From positions 1 to 33,956 of the forward strand of contig JAJZVL010000026.1 of NCBI GenBank assembly GCA_021845725.1: a stretch of DNA of 33,956 bases. The letters are read 5' to 3'. How positions within the stretch are numbered: the stretch's first letter is position 1; every line of letters begins with the position of its first letter. The notes below the pieces were generated by a model. That model saw only the letters and a list, made by a program, of their open reading frames with translations. It ran no database searches and was not told where the DNA came from. The translations under genes were made by a program, and so were the position numbers. Origin of the DNA: Actinomycetes bacterium (GTDB taxonomy: Bacteria; Actinomycetota; Acidimicrobiia; Acidimicrobiales; RAAP-2). This document shows positions 25,709 through 32,307 of the stretch, one piece after another.

Positions 25709-27307
25709 ATGTTCGACGCCCTCTCTGACCGCCTGGAGCGGATCGCCGGGCGCCTGCGCAGCCGTGGACGGCTCTCCGACGCGGACCTCGACGAGGCGTT
25801 ACGCGAGATCCGTGTCGCGCTGCTCGAAGCCGACGTGGAGGTCGGCGTCGCCCGCTCGTTCGTGCAGGGGGTTCGCGAGCGCTGTGCAGGCGAGGTGCTG
25901 TCGAAGAGCCTGACGCCCGGCCAGCAGGTCGTGAAGGCTGTGCACGAGGAGCTCGTCGCCATCCTTGGCGGGGAGACGCTGAAGCTCACCTACGCATCGC
26001 ACCCCCCGACGGTGGTGTTGCTCGCCGGCCTCCAGGGCTCCGGGAAGACGACGACCGCCGCGAAGCTCGCGCGTTGGTGGAAGCAGCAGGGGCGTAATCC
26101 GCTACTGGTCGGTGCTGACCTCCAGCGGCCGGCCGCTGTCGAACAGCTCCGCGTGCTTGGGCGCCAGGTCGGGGTCACGGTGTTCAGCGAGGCGACCGAC
26201 CCCGTGTCCGTCGCTCGCGCAGGGCTCGAGGAGGCGAGGCGGCTCGGACGCGACATCTGCATCATCGACACGGCCGGTCGTCTGGCGATCGATGCGGAGC
26301 TGATGGACGAGGTGCGGCGAGTGTCCGATGCCGTGAAGCCGCACTACACGCTGCTCGTCATCGACGCGATGATCGGTCAAGACGCCGTGGCGACCGCCCG
26401 CGCCTTTCACGACACGCTGGAGCTCGACGGGATCATCCTGACCAAGCTGGACGGCGACGCGCGCGGCGGAGCTGCGCTGTCGGTGAAGGGTGTCGTTGGG
26501 CGGCCGATCGTCTTCGCGTCCACCGGGGAGAAACTCGGAGACTTCGACCTCTTCCATCCCGATCGGATGGCCGACCGGATCCTCGGAATGGGCGATGTGC
26601 TGAGCCTCATCGAGCAGGCCGAGCGGACCATGGACAAAGAGTCGGTGGCGAGATCGGCCAGCCGGCTGATGGAGGGTCGGTTCACGCTCGACGACTTCTT
26701 GGACCAGCTCCAGCAGGTGAAGAAGCTCGGGTCGCTCGGCGGTGTCATGAAGTTGCTGCCAGGCATGACGAGAGAGCTGCGCACGGCCGCGGACCAGATC
26801 GACGACCGAGAGCTGGCTCGCGTCGAGGCGATCATGCGCTCGATGACGCCCCGAGAGCGGACCGACCCCTCGGTCATCGACGGGTCGCGACGAGTCCGCA
26901 TCGCGCGGGGGAGCGGGACCAGCACCCAGGACGTGAACCAGCTCCTGAAGCAGCATCGCGAGATGCAAAAGCTCGTGAAGGCCATGGCCAACGGCAACGG
27001 CGTCCCCGGCTTGGCGGGAATGCCGGGGATCGGAGGCATCCCAGGTGGCAAGGGTCTTGGAGGTCTGGGAGGGCTGCTCGGGGGACGCAAGCAGCTAGCC
27101 GCGCTGAGGGCGCTGGGTGGGGATGCGGGAGACGATGGGGATGGCCTCGCTGGACTGCTCTCAGGAAGTGGACGGCTCCCCTCGCTGGACGCGGTCGCGA
27201 CCGGGGGTCGCTCGGCGAGCCAGGGCGGCGCTCGCGTCCAGCGCGGCGCCAAGGGCAAGAACAAGAAGAAGAAGGGCGGGCGGGTGACGCCGCCGAAAGA
27301 CCGATGA
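25709..27307 (+). CDS. ffh: Signal recognition particle GTPase Ffh
   Basis: Ffh binds 4.5S RNA and signal sequences and forms a GTPase pair with FtsY. The product has 532 residues. G1 GLQGSGKTTT is at 107-116, DTAGR from 187, and TKLDGDARGG from 245. The M domain (about 300-435) includes the hydrophobic groove and the RNA-binding SxxRxxRIARGSG segment near 395-400. After the usual end (QLLKQHREMQKLVK) there are about 100 further residues: a Gly/Leu-rich stretch, then a very basic tail with KGKNKKKKGG. Such basic ends are common in actinobacteria. ATG 25709 is the first codon of the conserved MFDALSDRLE start. Confidence 0.97.
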   Translation: MFDALSDRLERIAGRLRSRGRLSDADLDEALREIRVALLEADVEVGVARSFVQGVRERCAGEVLSKSLTPGQQVVKAVHEELVAILGGETLKLTYASHPPTVVLLAGLQGSGKTTTAAKLARWWKQQGRNPLLVGADLQRPAAVEQLRVLGRQVGVTVFSEATDPVSVARAGLEEARRLGRDICIIDTAGRLAIDAELMDEVRRVSDAVKPHYTLLVIDAMIGQDAVATARAFHDTLELDGIILTKLDGDARGGAALSVKGVVGRPIVFASTGEKLGDFDLFHPDRMADRILGMGDVLSLIEQAERTMDKESVARSASRLMEGRFTLDDFLDQLQQVKKLGSLGGVMKLLPGMTRELRTAADQIDDRELARVEAIMRSMTPRERTDPSVIDGSRRVRIARGSGTSTQDVNQLLKQHREMQKLVKAMANGNGVPGLAGMPGIGGIPGGKGLGGLGGLLGGRKQLAALRALGGDAGDDGDGLAGLLSGSGRLPSLDAVATGGRSASQGGARVQRGAKGKNKKKKGGRVTPPKDR

Positions 27308-27370
27308 GCCACGGCATGTGGGCGCGGGTCCCTCGAGACCTGCGAGAATGTCGGGCGAATGGCGCAAAGC

Positions 27371-27385
27371 GGGCCCGAGGGGCCC
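27371..27385 (+). promoter_or_regulatory. Short hairpin in the rpsP leader
   Basis: GGGCCC (27371-27376) and GGGCCC (27380-27385) pair around a 3-base loop, ending 7 bases before the GGAGGAAG ribosome site of rpsP. The 100-base gap between ffh and rpsP could hold a terminator, promoter or leader element. A GAGAAT-like box near 27349-27354 is the only promoter hint. Confidence 0.3.
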
Positions 27386-27407
27386 CGACGACGGAGGAAG
27401 CAGACTC

Positions 27408-27851
27408 GTGGCAGTGAAGCTCCGCCTGGTGCGGATGGGCAAGAAGAAGCAGCCGACGTACCGGGTGGTCGCAGCAGACAGCCGCTCCCCCCGCGATGGC
27501 CGGTTCCTCGAGGTCCTTGGTACCTATGCGCCACGTGGCCGCTCGAGCACCGATGACGAGACGATCGTCACGATCGACCACGAAAAGGCACTGCGATGGC
27601 TCCGGCAAGGTGCGAAGCCGACCGAGCGGGTCGAGCGGCTCCTGCGGACCTCGGGAACGCTCGATCTTCTGGCGAACGGTGGGGGGGGAGCGGTAGCGGA
27701 TGCCGGCGCTGGCGGGGAAGCCGCGTCGGTGCCGCCGGCCTCGCACACCCAGCTCGTGGATGACGCGGATGCCCCAGCTGACGCGGATGCCCCAGCTGAC
27801 GCGGGTGCCCCAGCTGATGCCGCCACCGGAGCAGGCTCGGTGTCCGCATGA
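27408..27851 (+). CDS. rpsP: 30S ribosomal protein S16 with long Ala/Asp/Pro tail
   Basis: S16 is a small-subunit assembly protein. The core (1-85) is typical: VAVKLRLVRMGKKKQPTYRVVAADSR, FLEVLGTYAP, and ALRWLRQGAKPTERVERLL. S16 usually ends near residue 80-90, but this one has 147, with a Gly/Ala/Asp/Pro tail (88-147) built partly from three 18-bp DNA repeats giving DADAPA units. Some actinobacterial S16 proteins have tails, but this one is made by repeat expansion. GTG 27408 has GGAGGAAG (27393-27400) 7 bases upstream. Its TGA overlaps the khpA ATG by 4 bases. Confidence 0.95.
   Translation: MAVKLRLVRMGKKKQPTYRVVAADSRSPRDGRFLEVLGTYAPRGRSSTDDETIVTIDHEKALRWLRQGAKPTERVERLLRTSGTLDLLANGGGGAVADAGAGGEAASVPPASHTQLVDDADAPADADAPADAGAPADAATGAGSVSA
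27762..27815. repeat. Three 18-bp in-frame tandem repeats in rpsP
   Basis: Units begin at 27762, 27780 and 27798. The first two are identical (GACGCGGATGCCCCAGCT) and the third has a single A-to-G change. They encode three copies of D-A-D/G-A-P-A in the S16 tail. Confidence 0.92.
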
Positions 27852-28438
27852 CGTCGGACGATCGAGAGCAATTCGGATCGATCGACGGCGCTGCGGCCGA
27901 TCGGGAGGCATTCCTCGAGGACGGCGAAGACGACCTCGACGACGAGGACGCGTTCGATGACGAAGACGAGGACTTCGACGACGAAGACGAGCTCGAGGAC
28001 GATGAGGACTTCGACGACGACGAAGAGCTCGACGACGAGGACGAGCTCGACGACGAGGACGAGGACGGCGAGGAGCATGGGGACCTCGGGGACGGGGCAG
28101 GCCACGTGCAGGCCGGCGAGGCGGACTACGAGCCCGGTGACGTGAACACCATCTCCGGACCGGCTGCCCGTCGGGGCGAGCCAGGTGTTGGGCGAGGCGA
28201 CACGGCGGTCGCCGTGCTCGAGTACCTGGCACGTTCGATGGCCGACGATCCCGATGCGGTCGTCATCCGCAAGGAGGATCGTCGCGGGTCGACCATTCTG
28301 CGGCTTCACGTCGCAGCACACGACATGGGCCGTGTCATCGGACGGCGCGGCCGGACCGCACAGGCGATCCGGACGCTCGTCGCGGTGGCGGGCGCGAACG
28401 ACGGGGCACAGACTCTCGTTGACATCGACGACGACTGA
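27848..28438 (+). CDS. khpA: KhpA-like KH-domain RNA-binding protein with long acidic N-terminus
   Basis: KhpA is a single-KH-domain RNA chaperone that pairs with KhpB and is normally about 75-80 residues, encoded between rpsP and rimM as here. The C-terminal part (about 118-195) is a normal KhpA: TAVAVLEYLARSMADDPDAV, then GRVIGRRGRTAQAIRTLV with the RNA-binding GRRG loop at 165-168. In front is a region of about 115 residues, of which 24-76 is almost only Asp and Glu with occasional Phe and Leu, probably disordered. The ATG overlaps the rpsP stop as ATGA; a shorter product from an internal start near residue 99 (GTG) cannot be excluded, since nothing but the open frame supports the long form. 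Confidence 0.9.
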   Translation: MTSDDREQFGSIDGAAADREAFLEDGEDDLDDEDAFDDEDEDFDDEDELEDDEDFDDDEELDDEDELDDEDEDGEEHGDLGDGAGHVQAGEADYEPGDVNTISGPAARRGEPGVGRGDTAVAVLEYLARSMADDPDAVVIRKEDRRGSTILRLHVAAHDMGRVIGRRGRTAQAIRTLVAVAGANDGAQTLVDIDDD

Positions 28439-28460
28439 GCTCGCTGAAGGCTCCGATGCG

Positions 28461-28922
28461 GTGCCTTTCCTGTCCGTTGGACGGGTGCTTCGGCCGCACG
28501 GATTGGCTGGCGACGTGGTCGTCGACCTGTGGACGGACCGCACGGAGCGTGTCGGCGTCGGCGTGATCCTCTCGAGCGATGCCGGTGAGCTGCGCGTCGA
28601 GGCTTCCCGTGCTCACCAGGACCGCTTCCTCGTGCGGTTCGAGGGAGTGGGTGACCGCAGCCGTGCCGAGACGTTGCGCGGCCTGGAGCTGCGGGCTGCG
28701 GCGCTCCACGTCGACGGTGCCCTCTGGACGCACGAACTGGTGGGTGCGAGGGTGCTCACCGTGACGGGGCGCGACATCGGTACGGTGGCCGCGCTCGAGC
28801 CCAATCCCGCGAGCGATCTCCTCGTGCTCGAAAGTGGGGCGCTCGTGCCTCTTCGGTTCGTCACCGCGTTCGAGCCGAAGGTTCAGGTCACGGTCGACAT
28901 CCCTGAAGGACTTGTCGACTGA
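28461..28922 (+). CDS. rimM: Ribosome maturation factor RimM
   Basis: RimM binds S19 and helps assemble the 30S head. The 153-residue product has the N-terminal domain (VGRVLRPHGLAGDVVV) and the C-terminal PRC barrel (ELVGARVLT, GRDIGTVAALEPNPASDLLVL, and the end VTVDIPEGLVD). The family core is usually 165-180 residues, so it is slightly short. GTG 28461 is chosen as it starts right before the family's opening strand; GAAGG is 11 bases upstream, a long spacing. It is 22 bases after khpA and 5 before trmD. Confidence 0.93.
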   Translation: MPFLSVGRVLRPHGLAGDVVVDLWTDRTERVGVGVILSSDAGELRVEASRAHQDRFLVRFEGVGDRSRAETLRGLELRAAALHVDGALWTHELVGARVLTVTGRDIGTVAALEPNPASDLLVLESGALVPLRFVTAFEPKVQVTVDIPEGLVD

Positions 28923-28927
28923 GGCGC

Positions 28928-29743
28928 GTGCGCATCGACGTCTTCACGATCTTCCCCGACCTCATCGAGGGCTACTGCCGCATGAGCGTTCTCGGGCGGG
29001 CGCGGGACAGAGGCGTGCTCGATCTGCGAGTTCGGGACGTGCGCGCCGGCGCGTCAGACCCGCGACGTTCGGTGGACGACGCTCCCTTCGGCGGTGGCGC
29101 GGGGATGGTGCTCATGCCTGAGCCTGTGTTCGCTGCGGTCGAGGCCGTCGAGGGCGCGGAAGGACTCCCGCGGCCCTTGTTCCTCCTGTCGCCCGGCGGT
29201 CGACGCTTCGACCAGGCCGCGGCGCGGCACCTCGCCGCGGGCGCCGGCTTCTCACTCCTGTGTGGACGCTACGAGGGGGTGGACCAGCGGGTGGCCGACC
29301 ATCTCGCCGACGAGGAGCTCTCCGTAGGCGACGTCGTTCTCGCCGGTGGCGAGCTCCCTGCCCTCGTGGTTGTCGAAGCAGTCACGCGGCTGCTGCCCGG
29401 AGCTCTCGGCAACGAGGCGTCGATCGACGAGGAGAGCTTCCATGCAGGGCTGCTGGAGTACCCCCAGTACACGCGACCCGGAGTCTTCCGAGGGTGGGAG
29501 GTGCCGGAGGTGCTTCGATCGGGGGACCACGGCCGCGTCGCCCGGTGGCGCCGAGTGCAATCCCTACGGCGTACTCTGGAAGGACGCCCCGACTTGCTGG
29601 CCGCTCGGGGCGGGCTCACCCACGAGGAAGCAGCCCTACTGGCCGAGGAGGGCGAGCTGCAGCTCCTCGCAGATCACGGCTACGATGCAGAGTCCGGCAC
29701 CGGCCCAGCGGACTCGAAGGACGCCTCCAATGCACCCCACTGA
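28928..29743 (+). CDS. trmD: tRNA (guanine-37-N1)-methyltransferase
   Basis: TrmD methylates G37 next to the anticodon, preventing +1 frameshifts. The 271-residue product has the SPOUT trefoil-knot features: [13 protein letters not shown] at the start, [13 protein letters not shown] (the family usually has YGGGAGM), [43 protein letters not shown], and [13 protein letters not shown] 28928 begins the conserved start. A tail of about 20 residues passes the normal end. It overlaps rplS by 14 bases, as the two frames share 29730-29743. Confidence 0.97.
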   Translation: MRIDVFTIFPDLIEGYCRMSVLGRARDRGVLDLRVRDVRAGASDPRRSVDDAPFGGGAGMVLMPEPVFAAVEAVEGAEGLPRPLFLLSPGGRRFDQAAARHLAAGAGFSLLCGRYEGVDQRVADHLADEELSVGDVVLAGGELPALVVVEAVTRLLPGALGNEASIDEESFHAGLLEYPQYTRPGVFRGWEVPEVLRSGDHGRVARWRRVQSLRRTLEGRPDLLAARGGLTHEEAALLAEEGELQLLADHGYDAESGTGPADSKDASNAPH

Positions 29744-30083
29744 GATCATCGACCGCGACAGTCTGCGGGACGACATTCCGGATTTTCGCCCGGGCGACAC
29801 CGTGAAGGTGCACGTGCGGGTCGTCGAAGGGAACCGGGAGCGCGTGCAGGTGTTCCAGGGCATCGTCCTCCGACGTCAGGGTGTGGGCGTGCGCGAGACG
29901 TTCACCGTTCGCAAGGTCAGCTTCGGCGTTGGCGTGGAGCGGACCTTCCCGGTCCATTCGCCGACCATCGCTCGTATCGAGGTGGTCACCTTGGGCGACG
30001 TGCGCCGAGCAAAGCTCTACTACCTGCGTGAACGCTCGGGAAAGGCTGCGAAGGTGAGGGAGAAGCGGGCCGTCCGTCCGTGA
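29730..30083 (+). CDS. rplS: 50S ribosomal protein L19
   Basis: L19 sits at the interface of the ribosomal subunits. The 117-residue product shows [33 protein letters not shown] and the C-terminal [19 protein letters not shown], both standard. ATG 29730 has AAGGA 8 bases upstream and overlaps the end of trmD. A TACGAT box at 29691-29696 inside trmD might be an internal promoter. In mycobacteria lepB and rnhB follow; here DUF2469 begins 49 bases after the stop. Confidence 0.97.
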   Translation: MHPTEIIDRDSLRDDIPDFRPGDTVKVHVRVVEGNRERVQVFQGIVLRRQGVGVRETFTVRKVSFGVGVERTFPVHSPTIARIEVVTLGDVRRAKLYYLRERSGKAAKVREKRAVRP

Positions 30084-30131
30084 GGTCGCACCGCGGCTCG
30101 ACGCGCGTCCGGCGCCGATGAGGCCGCCGAG

Positions 30132-30425
30132 GTGAGCGAGGAGGACCTCGAGCGCTACGAGGCCGAGATCGAGCTCGCCCTCATCCAGGAGTACCGGGCG
30201 GTGCTTCCCATGTTCAACTACGTCGTTGAGACCGAACGGCGCTTCTACCTCGCGAACGAGGTTTCCATGACGGTCCGTTCGGACACGCAGCCGGCCTGCG
30301 TCGAGCTCGAGCTCACTGATGCCTGGGTGTGGGACATGTACCGCCCTGCGCGCTTCGTACCCTCCGTGCGCGTGGTGACCTGGCGTGACGTCAACGTGGA
30401 ACGGCTCCCCGACAAGGACCTCTAG
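30132..30425 (+). CDS. DUF2469 family protein
   Basis: A 97-residue acidic protein of a family essentially confined to Actinomycetota (Rv2901c in Mycobacterium tuberculosis), with no assigned function. The start MSEEDLERYEAEIELALIQEYRAVLPMFNYVVETERRFYLAN is strongly conserved in the family. It has no catalytic motif, signal peptide or membrane segment. GTG 30132 is used; a short GAGG lies about 8 bases before. It stands between rplS and yraN, as in relatives, so it remains the best phylum marker in this window. Confidence 0.92.
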   Translation: MSEEDLERYEAEIELALIQEYRAVLPMFNYVVETERRFYLANEVSMTVRSDTQPACVELELTDAWVWDMYRPARFVPSVRVVTWRDVNVERLPDKDL

Positions 30426-30511
30426 CAGCAGACGCGACGATGCGCGATCCGCCGGGGCGTTGCGACGGTTCCGTCTCGTGAGGTGGAGGTGAGCGACGCT
30501 GAAGTGCTGAC

Positions 30512-30856
30512 ATGAGAGGAGCCCGCGGCCGCATCGGGGCACATGGGGAGCTGCTCGCCGCCGAGTGGTACACGGCGCGAGGTTACGAGGTTCTCGACCG
30601 AAACTGGCGATGCAGCATCGGCGAGCTCGACCTGGTTCTGCGCAAAGGGCCGACGGTCGTCGTCTGTGAGGTCAAGACGCGTACCACGCTTCTCTACGGA
30701 TCACCTGCAGAAGCAGTCACGGTCGCCAAGCGGGTCAGGGTGCGGCGACTCGCCGCCCGCTGGCTCATGGACCACGACGTTCACGCCCCGAATGTCCGCT
30801 TCGATGTCGCTGCAGTGCTCGGAGGGCACGTCGAGATCATTCCTGGAGCCTGGTGA
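30512..30856 (+). CDS. yraN: UPF0102 / YraN family nuclease-fold protein
   Basis: A 114-residue protein with the restriction-endonuclease-like fold. The PD-(D/E)xK elements are GELDLVLR and, after a strand, VVCEVKTR; the helix start is HGELLAAEWYTARGYEVLDRNWR. Members lie next to comM in many bacteria, and a role in DNA uptake or processing is suspected but unproven. ATG 30512 is taken; the preceding 86 bases have two GGAGG-like strings (near 30484-30490), but none well spaced for it. Confidence 0.93.
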   Translation: MRGARGRIGAHGELLAAEWYTARGYEVLDRNWRCSIGELDLVLRKGPTVVVCEVKTRTTLLYGSPAEAVTVAKRVRVRRLAARWLMDHDVHAPNVRFDVAAVLGGHVEIIPGAW

Positions 30857-30940
30857 CGGAAGAAGACGTTCGGCTACCGTCCGTTCACCCTGGCGCGATC
30901 GAGACTGGCGACCGGGATGAAGCGAACGCAAGGAGGCGTC

Positions 30941-31723
30941 GTGGAGACCGTGAAAGTGACCCGTGCCGGTGGCGTCGTGACCGTCACGATGAACCGACCG
31001 GAACGGAAGAACGCGCTCACTCGGGGCATGACCGAGCAGCTCCGCTCGACGTTCGATGCGGTCGCGCACAATGCGGGAGACCGGGTGCTCGTCCTCACCG
31101 GGGAAGGTGGCGATTTCTGCTCGGGAGCGGATCTTTCGGACGCGGCCGCTCCGGCAGTCGGAGATCTTGCGTCGTCACTCGATTGGGTGCGTGCATTGGG
31201 GGACGTCGCCTTGTCGCTGCACCGGCTCTCGAAGCCCACCATCGCGAAGGTCGACGGCGTCGCTGTCGGCGCAGGGCTCGGGCTTGCCATCGCATGTGAC
31301 CTCGTCGTCGCGAGCACGCGAGCACGCTTGTCGATGATCTTCACCCGGCGTGCGTTGTCGCCGGACTGCGGAACCTCCTGGCTGCTTCCGCGGCTGGTGG
31401 GTAGCGCGAAGGCAAAGGAGCTGGCGTTCTTCGGTGAGATCCTCGATGCAAGGACGGCCGTGCGGATCGGCCTGGTCAACCGTGCGGTAACCACGGACGA
31501 GCTCGATGCACAGGTCGCGAGCTTGGCAGAGACCCTTGCGGAGGGACCGTCGCTCGCGCTGTCCACGACGAAGGCACTCCTCGACGCCGCGTGGAATACG
31601 TCTTTCGCCGAGGCGATCGAGCGCGAGGCCGAGTGTCAGGCGGCAAACCTCGCGGGTGCCGACGTGAGGGAGGCAATCGCCGCATTCTCGGAGAAGCGTT
31701 CGCCGCGGTTCGGCCGATCGTGA
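30941..31723 (+). CDS. Enoyl-CoA hydratase/isomerase, PaaG-like crotonase
   Basis: A crotonase-fold enzyme acting on acyl-CoA, 260 residues from GTG 30941. The oxyanion-hole segments are DFCSGADLS and KVDGVAVGAGLGLAIACDLVVAS. The sequence LSPDCGTSWLLPRLVG matches the P-D-x-G-x-x-W-LLPR signature of PaaG-type isomerases, which use an Asp, and the first catalytic Glu of classic hydratases appears absent (Phe there); an isomerase is therefore favoured over a hydratase. The start at 30941 has AAGGAGG (30930-30936) 4 bases upstream; ATG 30917 is the longer choice (268 residues). It is inserted between yraN and comM, which are usually adjacent. Confidence 0.88.
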   Translation: METVKVTRAGGVVTVTMNRPERKNALTRGMTEQLRSTFDAVAHNAGDRVLVLTGEGGDFCSGADLSDAAAPAVGDLASSLDWVRALGDVALSLHRLSKPTIAKVDGVAVGAGLGLAIACDLVVASTRARLSMIFTRRALSPDCGTSWLLPRLVGSAKAKELAFFGEILDARTAVRIGLVNRAVTTDELDAQVASLAETLAEGPSLALSTTKALLDAAWNTSFAEAIEREAECQAANLAGADVREAIAAFSEKRSPRFGRS

Positions 31724-31837
31724 GGATCGTCGATTGGTGCTGACGTAGGGGTGGGAGGGGACGGGTGGCAGCCGCTGCCGGGGGACCCGAGGAGGATCGC
31801 GGGAGGGCGATGGTTACGATCGTCTGGGACGGACCTG

Positions 31838-32173
31838 ATGAAAGGCAAGACTGCCATGAATGGCTACAGCGAACGGTCGAGCGCGCACCCCAGGCCCCTT
31901 CCTCCCACGAACGTCCGCGTCCTCGAGGGTGACGAGGAGCTCGCGGTTGCCGTCGCCAGGGCGGCAGAAGGTGCAAGACGGCTCGACGACCGGCTGGCGG
32001 CGCGCGCCGCGCGTGACGCCTGGATGGCAGAGCACACCGAACAGCGGGTTGGCTGGGTGCGCTTCGTGCGCCACGCGGATGACGCCAGGCCACACGCAGG
32101 GGCCCCTGCCATGGGTCGCGACCAGGCCACATCGCGGCTCCAGCCGTTGACGTCCAATCCTCCTGCTGCCTGA
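31838..32173 (+). CDS. Small hypothetical protein
   Basis: An open frame of 111 residues from ATG 31838 (ATG 31856 gives 105). It is not recognised. The middle is Ala/Arg/Glu-rich and likely helical (EELAVAVARAAEGARRLDDRLAARAARDAW); the last 40 residues look unstructured. A TACGAT box at 31815-31820 could be a promoter and a hairpin follows the stop, both of which fit a real short transcription unit. Ribosome sites are weak for both starts. The minus strand is also open here (31814-32227), so coding is not certain. Confidence 0.35.
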   Translation: MKGKTAMNGYSERSSAHPRPLPPTNVRVLEGDEELAVAVARAAEGARRLDDRLAARAARDAWMAEHTEQRVGWVRFVRHADDARPHAGAPAMGRDQATSRLQPLTSNPPAA

Positions 32174-32175
32174 GC

Positions 32176-32194
32176 GGGAGGGGTTCGGCCCCCC
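32176..32194 (+). terminator. Possible terminator hairpin before comM
   Basis: GGGAGGGG (32176-32183) pairs with the C-run at 32189-32194 around TTCGG; four pairs next to the loop are perfect, with one mismatch further out. It begins 3 bases after the stop of the small hypothetical gene. There is no T-run. Confidence 0.35.
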
Positions 32195-32307
32195 GGCCCA
32201 TCTCGGGAGTCTGCGCCCCGCGAGCACCGGCGTCGCACGTTCCCCGACATTCCAGGGATCCCTGCCCGCCGGTTCAGCACGCGGGCTGTCGACGACCGTT
32301 GGGTCGT

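Larger units (their letters stand above)
31724..32307. other. Weakly coding gap between the crotonase gene and comM
   Basis: These 584 bases hold only the small hypothetical frame and one hairpin. I see no RNA gene, insertion sequence or additional conserved reading frame. In related genomes yraN is followed directly by comM, so both this gap and the crotonase gene are extra. Confidence 0.5.
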
